From: Agromyces laixinhei
GTDB taxonomy: Bacteria > Actinomycetota > Actinomycetes > Actinomycetales > Microbacteriaceae
Assembly (NCBI RefSeq): GCF_006337065.1
Contig: NZ_CP040872.1
Location: 434,001 to 498,000, forward strand
Length of the DNA: 64,000 nucleotides
Direction: 5' to 3'
The notes beneath the pieces were generated by a model that did not search any database, had not been told where the DNA came from, and saw only the letters and a program-made list of their open reading frames with translations. Shown piece after piece: positions 26,276 through 35,223 of this stretch. Both the position numbers and the translations under genes were made by a program. Every line of letters starts with the position of its first letter. Position 1 is the first letter of the stretch.

Positions 26276-27710
26276 GTTCGCCGCCGCCGAGGCCACGCCC
26301 TTGCTGACCCCGGCGTCGATCGCCGGCGCCGCCTACATCGTCGCCGCCCTGCTCTTCATCATGAGTCTCGCGGGGCTCAGCCGGCACGACACCGCCAAAG
26401 CCGGTGTCGGCTACGGCATCGCCGGCATGACGATCGCGCTCGTCGCCACCGTGTACGCGACGTTCGCCGGCATCTGGGGCTCGCCGCAGGCGACGACCGG
26501 TCTCATCCTGCTCGTCGTCGCCGCGCTCGTCGGCGGCGCGATCGGCCTCTGGCGGGCACGCATCGTCGCGATGACCGGCATGCCCGAGCTCATCGCCCTG
26601 CTGCACAGCTTCGTCGGCCTCGCCGCAGTGCTCGTCGGCTGGAACGGCGCGCTCGAGGTGACCGGCATGACCGGCGCCCTCCTCGACATCCACCATGCCG
26701 AGGTCTTCATCGGCGTCTTCATCGGCGGTGTCACCTTCACCGGTTCGATCGTCGCGTTCCTGAAGCTCTCGGCGCGCATGTCGTCGGCGCCGCTCATGCT
26801 GCCGGGCAAGAACGTGCTGAACCTCGGTGCCCTCGTCGCCTTCGTCGTGCTCACCGTCTGGTACGTCATCACCCCCGAGCTGTGGCTCCTCGTGGTCGTG
26901 ACGGCCCTCGCGCTCGCGCTCGGCTGGCACCTCGTGGCATCCATCGGCGGCGGCGACATGCCGGTCGTCATCTCGATGCTCAACAGCTACTCGGGCTGGG
27001 CGGCCGCGGCGGCGGGATTCCTGCTGAACAACGACCTGCTCATCGTCACCGGCGCGCTCGTCGGCTCCTCGGGTGCCTACCTCTCGTACATCATGTGCAA
27101 GGCGATGAACCGGTCGTTCATCTCGGTGATCGCCGGCGGGTTCGGCATCGCGGCGCCCACCTCGTCGGGCGATGGCGAAGAGGCGCGCGAGGTCCGCGAG
27201 GTCACGGCAGCGGATGCCGCGGAGATGCTGCGTGACGCGAAGTCGGTCGTCATCACGCCCGGCTACGGCATGGCCGTGGCGCAGGCGCAGTACCCCGTCG
27301 CCGAACTCACGAGCCGGTTGCGCGAGCGCGGCGTCGACGTGCGCTTCGGCATCCACCCGGTCGCCGGGCGGCTGCCCGGGCACATGAACGTGCTGCTCGC
27401 CGAGGCGAAGGTGCCCTACGACATCGTCGAGGAGATGGACGAGATCAACGACGACTTCACCGAGACGTCGGTCGTGCTCGTGATCGGGGCGAACGACACG
27501 GTGAACCCCTCGGCCGCCGAAGACCCCGGCAGCCCCATCGCCGGCATGCCGGTGCTGCGGGTGTGGGAGGCGGGCAACGTGATCGTCTTCAAGCGCTCGA
27601 TGTCGGCCGGCTACGCCGGGGTGGCGAACCCGCTCTTCCACCGCGACAACGCGCAGATGCTCTTCGGCGACGCGAAGGCCCGGGTCGAGGACATCCTGCG
27701 GGCGCTGTGA
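26268..27710 (+). CDS. pntB: NAD(P) transhydrogenase subunit beta
   Basis: 480 residues, GTG 26268 inside the end of pntA. Eight or nine membrane helices span residues about 15-290, including [20 protein letters not shown] with a channel His and [20 protein letters not shown]. The NADP(H)-binding domain III follows: [20 protein letters not shown] (about 326-345), [20 protein letters not shown] (about 361-380), [12 protein letters not shown] (about 404-415) and a terminal [15 protein letters not shown]. All are family signatures. The N-terminus is about 15 residues longer than in E. coli PntB. Partner of pntA. Confidence 0.95.
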   Translation: MPEFAAAEATPLLTPASIAGAAYIVAALLFIMSLAGLSRHDTAKAGVGYGIAGMTIALVATVYATFAGIWGSPQATTGLILLVVAALVGGAIGLWRARIVAMTGMPELIALLHSFVGLAAVLVGWNGALEVTGMTGALLDIHHAEVFIGVFIGGVTFTGSIVAFLKLSARMSSAPLMLPGKNVLNLGALVAFVVLTVWYVITPELWLLVVVTALALALGWHLVASIGGGDMPVVISMLNSYSGWAAAAAGFLLNNDLLIVTGALVGSSGAYLSYIMCKAMNRSFISVIAGGFGIAAPTSSGDGEEAREVREVTAADAAEMLRDAKSVVITPGYGMAVAQAQYPVAELTSRLRERGVDVRFGIHPVAGRLPGHMNVLLAEAKVPYDIVEEMDEINDDFTETSVVLVIGANDTVNPSAAEDPGSPIAGMPVLRVWEAGNVIVFKRSMSAGYAGVANPLFHRDNAQMLFGDAKARVEDILRAL

Positions 27711-27805
27711 GTCGGCGCTCGCCCCGCGCATGCGGCACGGACTCGGCGCCCGCGCCGCCAACGTAGGATGGATCGGTACCCCAACCGATGTGAAAGAGGT
27801 CGCAA

Positions 27806-28393
27806 GTGGCCATCGCCGCCGCTCCCGAGCGCGCCCGGTACTGGGTCGTCCCGGTCGTCCGCGGATTCCTGGCACTCGCGCCCGCCGCCGCCATCACGTT
27901 CTCGCAGAACCACTCCCCCGAGTTCGGTCTGCTCGTCTTCGGCCTCTGGGCCGTCGTGTCGGGTCTCATCACGGGGGCGCTGTCGCTGCGATTCACGGAG
28001 GAGCGCGGCATCCGCTCGTTCTTCGTGATCGCCGCAGTGGTGACCGTCGCTGCCGGCCTGCTCGCGCTCACCGTGCCGGGCGGCCTGCCGTTCCTGCTCT
28101 ACCTCGTGAGCGTCTGGGCGGCCGTCACCGGCATTCTCGAACTCTTCGCCGGCCTCCGCGCGCGGGGCCGCACCACGGCCGCCCGCGACTGGATCGCCGC
28201 CGGCGCGTTCACCGCGATCCTCGCGCTCGTCTTCCTCGTCATTCCGCTCGACGCCGTCACTGCGGTCGGCCTGCTCGGCGGCTACCTCGTCATCCTCGGC
28301 GTCTACCTCCTGATCGGCGGCTTCTCGCTGAAGTGGGCGGGCAGCCAGCCGGATGCCGCGACCGATGCCCCCGGAACGGAGCCGACCTCGTGA
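27806..28393 (+). CDS. HdeD/DUF308-like membrane protein
   Basis: 195 residues, GTG 27806 after AAAGAGGT. Six hydrophobic segments arranged as two-helix repeats: VRGFLALAPAAAITFS, FGLLVFGLWAVVSGLITGAL (about 39-58), FFVIAAVVTVAAGLLALTVP (about 72-91), LLYLVSVWAAVTGILELFAG, AAGAFTAILALVFLVIPLDA and VGLLGGYLVILGVYLLIGGF. This matches DUF308 proteins related to HdeD. Function unknown; HdeD itself is acid-stress linked in enterics. It overlaps the next small gene by four bases (GTGA). Confidence 0.75.
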   Translation: MAIAAAPERARYWVVPVVRGFLALAPAAAITFSQNHSPEFGLLVFGLWAVVSGLITGALSLRFTEERGIRSFFVIAAVVTVAAGLLALTVPGGLPFLLYLVSVWAAVTGILELFAGLRARGRTTAARDWIAAGAFTAILALVFLVIPLDAVTAVGLLGGYLVILGVYLLIGGFSLKWAGSQPDAATDAPGTEPTS

Positions 28394-28692
28394 CCAACAG
28401 CTCAGGTGACTACAAGCCGAGTCGTCGCGACGTGCTGCGCCCCATCGAGTACGTCGGCGGCGCCGCGATCGCCGCGATCTTCACCGGGCTCGTGGTGCTC
28501 ATCACGGCGCGCGAGCCGATGCTCGCCCTGATCATCGCCGGCATCGTGTTCATCGTCGTGCTCGTGACGCTCGCCCTGCTCTCGATGGCGGTCAAGCCCA
28601 ACGCCGAAGAGGCGGCCGAGATCGAGGGCGATGCGCCGGCATCCGGAGAGGCCCCGCCCGAGCCCGACGCGCCCTCCTCGCCAGGCCACTGA
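28390..28692 (+). CDS. Small two-helix membrane protein
   Basis: 100 residues, GTG 28390 overlapping the preceding stop. A short soluble start (TNSSGDYKPSRRDVLRPIEY) leads to two helices (VGGAAIAAIFTGLVVLITAR, about 22-41; ALIIAGIVFIVVLVTLALLS, about 46-65) and an acidic proline-rich tail. No family recognised. Translational coupling indicates a joint role with the DUF308-like protein. Confidence 0.65.
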   Translation: MTNSSGDYKPSRRDVLRPIEYVGGAAIAAIFTGLVVLITAREPMLALIIAGIVFIVVLVTLALLSMAVKPNAEEAAEIEGDAPASGEAPPEPDAPSSPGH

Positions 28693-28700
28693 TCGACTCG

Positions 28701-28735
28701 GCGGCATCCGCGTCGCGCAGTACTGCGGATGCCGC
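28701..28735. terminator. Bidirectional hairpin between convergent genes
   Basis: GCGGCATCCGC (28701-28711) and GCGGATGCCGC (28725-28735) are perfect 11-base inverted copies with a 13-base loop, exactly between the stop of the small membrane protein and the end of purB. It contains the recurring GGATGCC motif in both orientations. Confidence 0.6.
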
Positions 28736-28743
28736 GGTGCTCG

Positions 28744-30126
28744 TCAGCCGAGGCGGTCGACGAGCTCCGAGGCGATGCCCGTGTACGACCCCGGCGTGAG
28801 CGCGAGCAGACGCTGCTTCGCCTCGTCGCCGAGCTCGAGGCCGCCGACGAACTCGGCGAGCTCTGCAGCGCCGACGCGCTTGCCGCGGGTGAGCTCCTTG
28901 AGCATGGCGTAGGGGTCGGCGATGGTCGAGCGGCCGGCCACCACCTCGGCGCGGATCACCGTCTGGATCGCCTCGCCGAGCACCTCCCAGTTGCCGTCGA
29001 GGTCGGCGGCGAGCACGGCGAGGTCGAGGTCGATCTCGCCGAGGCCGCGCTGGATGTTGTCGAGGGCGAGCATCGAGTGCCCGAAGCCGACGCCGATGTT
29101 GCGCTGCGCGCTCGAGTCGGTGAGGTCGCGCTGCATGCGGCTCGTCACGAGGGTCGCGGCGAGCGAGTCGAGCACGGCACTCGAGAGCTCGAGATTCGCC
29201 TCGGCGTTCTCGAAGCGGATCGGGTTGACCTTGTGCGGCATCGTCGACGAGCCGGTCGCGCCGGGCGCGGGGATCTGGCGGAAGATGCCGAGCGAGATGT
29301 AGGTCCAGATGTCGGTCGCGAGGTTGTGCAGCACGCGGTTGGCGTGCGAGACCTTGCCGTAGAGCTCGGCCTGCCAGTCGTGCGACTCGATCTGCGTGGT
29401 GAGCGGGTTCCAGGTGAGGCCGAGAGACTCGACGAACTCCTGGGAGACCTCGGGCCACGAGACATCCGGGGCCGCGACGACGTGCGCAGAGAACGTGCCG
29501 GTGGCACCCGAGAACTTGCCGAGGTACTCGGTCGCGTCGATCTGGCGCTCGATGCGGCGCAGGCGGAACGCGAAGACCGCGAGCTCCTTGCCCATGGTCG
29601 ACGGCGTCGCGGGCTGGCCGTGGGTGCGGGAGAGCATCGAAGCGCCCCGGTGTTCGCGGGCGAGCGCTTCGATCGTCTCGATCACGGCGCGGAACTTCGG
29701 GAGCCAGACGGCCTGCACGGCATCGCGCACGGTGATCGCGTAGGAGAGGTTGTTGATGTCTTCGCTCGTGCAGGCGAAGTGCGTGAGCTCGGCGATCGCA
29801 TCGAGACCGAGGTCGCTGAGGCGGCGGCGCACGTAGTATTCGACGGCCTTGACGTCGTGCCGGGTGGTGGCCTCGAGGCTCGCGAGCTCGTCGATGTCGG
29901 TCTGGCCGAAGTCGGCGACGACCTGGCGCAGGCTCGTCTTCTGGTGGTCGGTGAGCGGAGCGGTTCCGAAGAATCCGCGGTCGGTCTGGGCGATCAGCCA
30001 CTCGACCTCGACCTGCACGCGCGCCCGGTTGAGACCGGCCTCCGAGAGGTGCTCCCCGAGCTCTCCGACCGCCGAGCGGTACCGACCGTCGAGGGGGCTG
30101 AGGGGCTGGGGAGGCAGCGAAGTCAT
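28744..30126 (-). CDS. purB: Adenylosuccinate lyase
   Basis: 460 residues, ATG 30126. The N-terminus has LSPLDGRYRSAVGELGEHLS; THFACTSEDINNLSYAIT (about 112-129) holds substrate contacts; SRTHGQPATPSTMGKELAVF (about 166-185) carries the catalytic His; GSSTMPHKVNPIRFENAEAN (about 287-306) is the fumarase-superfamily signature with the catalytic Ser on a mobile loop. The enzyme splits SAICAR and adenylosuccinate in purine synthesis, releasing fumarate. This is the longer, E. coli-like PurB type. The start overlaps the phosphatase stop (ATGA), so the two are translationally coupled. Confidence 0.95.
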   Translation of the reverse strand: MTSLPPQPLSPLDGRYRSAVGELGEHLSEAGLNRARVQVEVEWLIAQTDRGFFGTAPLTDHQKTSLRQVVADFGQTDIDELASLEATTRHDVKAVEYYVRRRLSDLGLDAIAELTHFACTSEDINNLSYAITVRDAVQAVWLPKFRAVIETIEALAREHRGASMLSRTHGQPATPSTMGKELAVFAFRLRRIERQIDATEYLGKFSGATGTFSAHVVAAPDVSWPEVSQEFVESLGLTWNPLTTQIESHDWQAELYGKVSHANRVLHNLATDIWTYISLGIFRQIPAPGATGSSTMPHKVNPIRFENAEANLELSSAVLDSLAATLVTSRMQRDLTDSSAQRNIGVGFGHSMLALDNIQRGLGEIDLDLAVLAADLDGNWEVLGEAIQTVIRAEVVAGRSTIADPYAMLKELTRGKRVGAAELAEFVGGLELGDEAKQRLLALTPGSYTGIASELVDRLG

Positions 30127-30659
30127 CGGATTCCTTGTCTGAGTGCTGGTGCGAGTTGCCGGAAGAGCGCCGACGTCGACCGTTCAATCATCTCAAGGAC
30201 TCGGTCGAAGGTCGCCGCGTCGGAATAGTACGGGTCGGGCACGTCGACCCGTTCGGTCGCGTCGGGGCTGAACTCGAGCAGCATCCGCACCTTCTCCTTC
30301 TCGGCAGTCGTCGGCGCCCAGTTGCGCAGGATGCGTGCCTGACCGCGGTCGAAGGCGACCACGAGGTCGAACTGCGGAAAGTTCGCCGGGTCGAACTGTC
30401 GCGCACGATGATGGCTCCCGTCGAAGCCCGCACGCTCGAGCGCATCGATGGTGCGCTGGTCGGCGGGCTCCCCGACGTGCCAGTCCCCGGTCGCGGCCGA
30501 CTCGACGGCCAGCTGGTCGGTGAGGCCGGCCCGCTCCGCACGGGCGCGCAACACGACCTCGGCCATCGGAGAGCGGCAGATGTTGCCGGTGCACACGAAG
30601 GACACCCGGAAGGGTTGCGCGTCGTCACCCGAGGGTTCCGCTCGCGTCATGGGTTCCAT
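30123..30659 (-). CDS. Low-molecular-weight protein-tyrosine phosphatase
   Basis: 178 residues from ATG 30659 (GAGGT upstream; ATG 30650 is an alternative). VSFVCTGNICRSPMAEVVLR contains the CX5R(S) catalytic P-loop. SAATGDWHVGEPADQRTI and GSHHRARQFD are conserved substrate-side segments, and VPDPYYSD gives the general acid Asp of the DPY motif. The family dephosphorylates tyrosine (or arginine) phosphate, often on capsule or stress proteins. A kinase partner is not nearby. Upstream gene of purB with a four-base overlap. Confidence 0.9.
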   Translation of the reverse strand: MEPMTRAEPSGDDAQPFRVSFVCTGNICRSPMAEVVLRARAERAGLTDQLAVESAATGDWHVGEPADQRTIDALERAGFDGSHHRARQFDPANFPQFDLVVAFDRGQARILRNWAPTTAEKEKVRMLLEFSPDATERVDVPDPYYSDAATFDRVLEMIERSTSALFRQLAPALRQGIR

Positions 30660-30751
30660 TGTGGCCGACCTCGCGAAATCCCACACCACCAATTCGGGGG
30701 CGATACGCTGGGCGATCGATCGATGAGCGAGCCGGACGGCGGGGTGGACAG

Positions 30752-31651
30752 ATGACGGATGCCCCCGAGCCCGACATCGTCGTCGATGAACACCTCGCTC
30801 GCGAGCTCGTGGCGGCGCAGCACCCCGATCTCGCCGGCGAGATCGTGTTGCTCGCGAACGGTTGGGACAACGTGATGTTCCGCCTCGGCGAGCACCTCGT
30901 CGTGCGGCTGCCGCGTCGGGCGATCGCGGCTCGCCTCGTGCTGCACGAGCAGCTCTGGCTCCCCGAGATCGCCCGGTTCGTCTCAGTGCCGGTGCCTTCG
31001 CCCGTGCGCGTCGGTCGGCCGGCACCCGAGCTCGGGTTCGACTTCCCGTGGAGCATCCTGCCGTGGTTCGACGGGGTGAGCGCGGCCGACGTCGCTCCCC
31101 CGGCGCGAACTGCATCGGCCCCGCGGCTTGCTGCTTTCGTCGCAGAGCTCGGAGTGCCCGCTCCTGCGGAGGCGCCGATCAACGCGTTTCGCGGGGTGCC
31201 GCTCGCCGCGCGCGATGAGGTCGTGCGAGGCAGGCTGGAGCGCGGGCTCGCGCTGGGCTTCGACAAGATCGAGGCGCTCCGCGCCGTCTGGAACCGAGGA
31301 CTGGCCGCGCCGGAATGGACGGGGCCGCCGGTGTGGCTGCACGGCGACCTGCATCCGGCGAATCTCGTGCTCGCGGCATCCGGCGATCTCGCAGCCGTCG
31401 TCGACTTCGGCGACGTCTGCGCCGGCGATCCGGCGGGCGATCTCGCGACGGCCTGGCTCAGCTTCGACGCTCATGGGCGGGCCGCCTTCCGCGCCGAGAT
31501 CGATCGGCTGCGCGAGACGGATGCCGCGATGTGGGAGCGCGCTCGCAGCTGGGCGCTCGTGCTCGGCAGCGCGATCGTCGACACGATCGGCACCGAGGGG
31601 CGCCTCGGCCGGGTCGGTGTGCACGCGCTCGATGCGGTGCTCGCCGAGTGA
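30752..31651 (+). CDS. Aminoglycoside phosphotransferase (APH)-family kinase
   Basis: 299 residues, ATG 30752. Kinase-like fold: ANGWDNVMFRLGEHLVVRLP with the nucleotide-binding Lys replaced by Arg, as often in this subfamily; WLHGDLHPANLVLAASGDLA (about 193-212) is the Brenner HxDxxxxN loop; AVVDFGDVCAGDPAGDLATA carries the metal-binding DFG-like Asp. The family phosphorylates small hydroxyl compounds (macrolides, aminoglycosides, homoserine, fructosamines). The proposed substrate cannot be read from sequence, and resistance should not be assumed. Monocistronic, divergent from the phosphatase-purB pair. Confidence 0.85.
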   Translation: MTDAPEPDIVVDEHLARELVAAQHPDLAGEIVLLANGWDNVMFRLGEHLVVRLPRRAIAARLVLHEQLWLPEIARFVSVPVPSPVRVGRPAPELGFDFPWSILPWFDGVSAADVAPPARTASAPRLAAFVAELGVPAPAEAPINAFRGVPLAARDEVVRGRLERGLALGFDKIEALRAVWNRGLAAPEWTGPPVWLHGDLHPANLVLAASGDLAAVVDFGDVCAGDPAGDLATAWLSFDAHGRAAFRAEIDRLRETDAAMWERARSWALVLGSAIVDTIGTEGRLGRVGVHALDAVLAE

Positions 31652-31748
31652 GCAGCACCGCTCCTCCACAGCACCGGGAGTCGAGCGATCGTGCACCGTT
31701 CGTGCTCCGGCGGCGGGGCCGCCCGGGTGCATCCGAGACGATCGACGC

Positions 31749-32135
31749 ATGGAGGGACTGGATCCGGCAACGCTCATATTCGGTGACCCGAGCATCGAGC
31801 AGCGGCTCGCAGAGGTGCGGTCGGTGCGTCGCGCGGTGGTCGACCTTGCCGACGAGGTGGTGGATGCCGCGGCAGGGCTGCCGTCGTCGATGTGCACGAG
31901 TTGGCGGTCCGACGCATCGGCCGGCTACGCGACGCGGCTCGCGGAGCTCGGCACCGAGGTGCGGCGGGCGCGCGCCGCGCTCGACGACGCAGGCATCGGC
32001 CTCGAACGCGCGATCCGAGCGCTCGAGGCAGAGCAGGCAGCGCAGGCAGAGCAGGCTGCGGCGGGCGCTGCGGCCGCTGCGGCGGCGACCATCGGCCCGT
32101 CGATCGGCTTGACGCCGGCGCAGGTTCATGGGTGA
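31749..32135 (+). CDS. WXG100-like small helical protein
   Basis: 128 residues, ATG 31749. The chain is almost entirely helical with heptad-like spacing (EQRLAEVRSVRRAVVDLADE, then YATRLAELGTEVRRARAALD), separated by a turn containing MCTSWRSDASAGY, i.e. a WxS in place of the canonical WxG. A Gln/Ala-rich tail (about 96-115) follows. This is the shape of WXG100/ESX-type secretion substrates and of LXG-like N-terminal domains. Its last eight bases overlap the next gene, an alpha/beta-hydrolase-like protein, suggesting a pair that works or is exported together. No ESX secretion genes are in this window. Confidence 0.6.
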   Translation: MEGLDPATLIFGDPSIEQRLAEVRSVRRAVVDLADEVVDAAAGLPSSMCTSWRSDASAGYATRLAELGTEVRRARAALDDAGIGLERAIRALEAEQAAQAEQAAAGAAAAAAATIGPSIGLTPAQVHG

Positions 32136-33687
32136 GCTGACAGTGTCGGGCGGGTCGTCCGGTGCCGGATCCACGGCCGTCGACACGGCGGAGCTCTTCG
32201 CCGAGGCGGCACGGCTCGGCGCCTTCGCGTCGGTGCTCGACGGGTGGCGCGCAGCGTTCGTCGAGCAGAGCCGACGCCTCGACGTCGTTGCAGGCAGTGC
32301 GGCGGGGGTGCCGCTCACGCTCGCGCGCTCCTCCGACCCGCTCGGCGAGGCCGCCGTCGAACTCATGTGGGGGCGGGTGGCGGTGGAGCGCGCATCCGAT
32401 CACGCGGCAGAGCTGCACCGGGCGCTCGTCGAGGCGGGCGAGCGATACGGGGCGTCCGAGGCGTCGATCGAAGGCTACGCGCGACTCGGCGGCCAGATCG
32501 GCGCGTGGATGCTGGGCTTCGGCCTGAGGGTCATGCCGATCGTGACCGTTCAGGCGATCGCGGCCGGTGCCGCCGCGATCGTGCTCGAACGCGGCGGCGA
32601 CCTCGACGCGGTGCTCAACGACCCCGAGTTCGCCGCATTCGTCGCGAACGCGGTCGATTCGCTCGACGAGGTTGTCGCCGGCGCGCTCCTCGTGCCGCTG
32701 CCGCTCGCCACCGCTGTCGGCGAAGGCATCCGCGCACCGGAATCCGCCTCGGCGCTGCTGGGCGCCGCGGGTCTGTTCGGCGTCGCCCTCGGCAGCCGGG
32801 TGCTGGTCGACGGGCCGGTGCGAGTGAGCCGCCCGATTCCAGACGGGCGTGCCGACCAGAGCGCCGGCCCTCGCGTTTCCCGCACCGACGCGCATCCGCT
32901 CGAGGGACCGGTGAGCGCGCCCGCCGGCGTCGGCGACCTCGTCGATCGCATCCCGACGACCGATGGGGGCGCGCAGATCCGGGTGGAGCGCTACGGCGAG
33001 CTCGGCGACCCGCGGTGGGTCGTCTACATCGGCGGCACGGTCGACTTCTCGCTGACGGCCGGCACCGAGACGCACGACATGACGAGCAACCTGCACGGCA
33101 TCGCCGACGATGCTGCGATCGATGCCTTGCGTTTCGCCGGCGCGGAGTCGGGCGCGGGCGAGCGCGCCGTGCGGGCGGCGCTCGCCGAAGCAGGGGCGGA
33201 GCCGGGCGACCCGATCCTGTCCGTCGGCCACTCGGGCGGCGGCGTCGTGGCGGCCGGGCTCGCCGCCGACCCCGAGCTGAACGTGGTCGCCGCGGTGTCC
33301 GTCGGCGGTCCGGTCGCGTCAGCGGAGATCCGCGAGGGAGTGCCCCTGCTCTCGGTCGAGCACGCGGAAGATCCCGTACCGGCGACGGGCGGCACGGGGC
33401 ATCCGTCGCCCGGCCGCCTCACCGTCTCGCGAAGCGTGCTCGAGGAGGGCACCGGGTACGACGAGGTGCTGCCCGCTCACGGGCTCGTGCGCTATCGCGA
33501 GACCGCGCAACTCATCGACGCCTCGGAGGAGGAACGGCTCGTGGCGTTCCGCCGGCGAGTCGCCGAGTTCACGGGCGACGGCACGGGAGAGATGACCCGG
33601 TGGATCGGGACGAGAGGGCCCGATCCGGGCGAACCGGACCCGGGCGAGCTCAGCCCTTCGTCGCCGGACGCAGCACGAGCCCGATGA
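32128..33687 (+). CDS. Alpha/beta-hydrolase-fold protein paired with a WXG100-like gene
   Basis: 519 residues, ATG 32128 inside the previous gene. Residues 1-125 are helical and WXG-like (FASVLDGWRAAFVEQSRRLD). A hydrophobic segment VMPIVTVQAIAAGAAAIVLE lies near 134-153, with a second at about 190-230. A disordered linker leads to a hydrolase domain: VVYIGGTVDFSL (about 309-320), then ILSVGHSGGGVVAAGLAADP, where GHSGG is the nucleophile elbow (Ser about 369), then LLSVEHAEDPVPATGG with the probable acid residue and VLPAHGLVRY with the probable His. The design suggests a secreted or surface esterase/lipase. The 3' end overlaps the convergent holin-like gene by 38 bases. Confidence 0.65.
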   Translation: MGELTVSGGSSGAGSTAVDTAELFAEAARLGAFASVLDGWRAAFVEQSRRLDVVAGSAAGVPLTLARSSDPLGEAAVELMWGRVAVERASDHAAELHRALVEAGERYGASEASIEGYARLGGQIGAWMLGFGLRVMPIVTVQAIAAGAAAIVLERGGDLDAVLNDPEFAAFVANAVDSLDEVVAGALLVPLPLATAVGEGIRAPESASALLGAAGLFGVALGSRVLVDGPVRVSRPIPDGRADQSAGPRVSRTDAHPLEGPVSAPAGVGDLVDRIPTTDGGAQIRVERYGELGDPRWVVYIGGTVDFSLTAGTETHDMTSNLHGIADDAAIDALRFAGAESGAGERAVRAALAEAGAEPGDPILSVGHSGGGVVAAGLAADPELNVVAAVSVGGPVASAEIREGVPLLSVEHAEDPVPATGGTGHPSPGRLTVSRSVLEEGTGYDEVLPAHGLVRYRETAQLIDASEEERLVAFRRRVAEFTGDGTGEMTRWIGTRGPDPGEPDPGELSPSSPDAARAR

Positions 33688-34036
33688 GCCAGCTGATGAG
33701 TCCGAGCACGAGGGCGCCGAGCACGCCCCACCAGAAGCTCTCGACCACGAGGCCGAAACCCATCAGGTCGCTGAACCAGTCGACGATGAGGAGCAGCAGG
33801 CCGTTGACGATGAAGGAGATGAGGCCGAGGGTCAGCACATAGAGCGGGAACGCGACGATTCTGATCAGGGTGCCGATGATCGCGTTCACGAGCCCGAAGA
33901 TCAGGGCGACGAGCAGGTACGTGAGCACTGTCGCGACCTCGGTGTCGTCGTAGGGCACGACACTGACTCCCGAGACGATGAGTGTCGTCAGCCAGAGAGC
34001 GAGCGCGATGACGATGACTTTGACGATGAATCGCAT
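33650..34036 (-). CDS. Phage-holin-family (PF04020-type) membrane protein
   Basis: 128 residues from ATG 34036. Four hydrophobic segments: [20 protein letters not shown] (about 5-24), [20 protein letters not shown] (about 37-56), [20 protein letters not shown] (about 63-82) and [20 protein letters not shown] (about 101-120). The order, including [21 protein letters not shown], fits the YvlD/phage-holin-IV-like family of chromosomal membrane proteins. No phage genes are nearby, so lysis is unlikely. Divergent from the aminotransferase gene with 43 bases between starts. Confidence 0.85.
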   Translation of the reverse strand: MRFIVKVIVIALALWLTTLIVSGVSVVPYDDTEVATVLTYLLVALIFGLVNAIIGTLIRIVAFPLYVLTLGLISFIVNGLLLLIVDWFSDLMGFGLVVESFWWGVLGALVLGLISWLIGLVLRPATKG

Positions 34037-34079
34037 GCCTCCACTCTTGCAGACGGCACCCGACGAACGAAGGAGTACG

Positions 34080-35207
34080 GTGGAATTCGTGACCGCACCG
34101 GAGCCCACGGGGGCGCGCGTACGCCTACGCCCCGAGATCGCCGCCCTTCCGCCGTACCGACAGGGCCGCCCCGCGCCCGCCGACGGCTACAAGCTCTCGA
34201 GCAACGAGAACCCGTTCGCACCGCTTCCCTCGGTCGCGAGGGTCGTCGCCGAGGCGGCGAACGAGATCAATCGCTACCCGGATGCCACGGCCCTCGCCCT
34301 TCGCGAGCGGCTGGCCGAGCGCTTCGGCGTGACGGCCGACGAGGTGCTCGTCGGTGCCGGGTCGGTCGCGCTCCTCGCCCAGTTCATCCTCGCGGCAGCG
34401 TCGCCCGGCGACGAGGTCGTCTACTCCTGGCGCTCGTTCGAGGCGTACCCCGGTCTCGTCACGGTGGCCGGAGCCACGAGCGTGACGGTGCCCAATCGCG
34501 CCGACCACGGCCACGACCTCGACGCGATGGCCGCCGCGATCACCGATCGCACCCGCGTCATCATCGTGTGCTCGCCGAACAACCCCACGGGCGTCGTCGT
34601 GACCGCCGCCGAGTTCGAGGCCTTCATGGCCCGGGTGCCCGCCGACCGGCTCGTGCTGCTCGACGAGGCGTACATCGAGTTCGTGCAGGGTGCGGGTGCC
34701 GACCTCGCCGTCGACGGCCGCACGCTCATCGGCCGCTACCCCAACCTCGTGGTGCTCCGCACCTTCTCGAAGGCCTACGGCCTCGCCGGTCTCCGCGTGG
34801 GCTACGCCATCGGCCCGGTCGAGTTGCTCGACGCGGCTCGGGCCACGGCGATTCCGCTCGGAGTCACGGCTGCCGCGGCATCCGCTGCGATCGCCTCGCT
34901 CGAACCGGCCGCCGAGTCCGAACTGCTCGAACGCGTCGCCGCGATCGCCGAACGGCGCGACCGTGTTCACGCGGCGCTCGCCGAACAGGGCTGGCCCGTG
35001 CCGCGCGCCCACAGCAACTTCGTCTGGCTGCCCGCGGGCGAGGCGACGATCGAGGTCGCCGAGCGCCTGTTCGATGCCGGTCTCGTGACGCGGCCCTTCG
35101 CCGGCGACGGCATCCGCATCTCAGTCGGCGAAGAGGAATCTGTGCAGATCCTCCTTACGATTCTCAGTGAGCTTGTACCGGGTTCACAAGAAACGGGCTC
35201 GCGGTAG
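34080..35207 (+). CDS. Histidinol-phosphate / aromatic amino acid aminotransferase
   Basis: 375 residues from GTG 34080, four bases after AAGGAG; GTG 34089 is also possible. Class I/II fold: [20 protein letters not shown] (about 35-54), [20 protein letters not shown] (about 95-114), SPNNPTG (about 164-170), [10 protein letters not shown] with the PLP Asp/Tyr, and [20 protein letters not shown], whose Lys forms the Schiff base (about 230). HSNFVWLP and [13 protein letters not shown] close the active site. It could be HisC or the phenylalanine aminotransferase Pat common in actinobacteria; sequence alone does not separate them. A his operon is absent here, and the next genes degrade branched-chain keto acids, so a broad-range transaminase is plausible. 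Confidence 0.85.
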   Translation: MEFVTAPEPTGARVRLRPEIAALPPYRQGRPAPADGYKLSSNENPFAPLPSVARVVAEAANEINRYPDATALALRERLAERFGVTADEVLVGAGSVALLAQFILAAASPGDEVVYSWRSFEAYPGLVTVAGATSVTVPNRADHGHDLDAMAAAITDRTRVIIVCSPNNPTGVVVTAAEFEAFMARVPADRLVLLDEAYIEFVQGAGADLAVDGRTLIGRYPNLVVLRTFSKAYGLAGLRVGYAIGPVELLDAARATAIPLGVTAAAASAAIASLEPAAESELLERVAAIAERRDRVHAALAEQGWPVPRAHSNFVWLPAGEATIEVAERLFDAGLVTRPFAGDGIRISVGEEESVQILLTILSELVPGSQETGSR

Positions 35208-35223
35208 CGGGTAGCGTGGAACG

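Noticed and set aside
25049..27875. Long minus-strand frames opposite pntA and pntB
   Set aside because: Translations are His/Asp/Arg-rich with no family features; pntA and pntB are unambiguous on the plus strand.
30752..31651. Aminoglycoside resistance gene
   Set aside because: Only the general APH fold is supported; many members phosphorylate unrelated metabolites, so a resistance call is not justified.
33650..34036. Prophage remnant indicated by a holin-family protein
   Set aside because: The family is common on chromosomes as a plain membrane protein, and no other phage gene is near.
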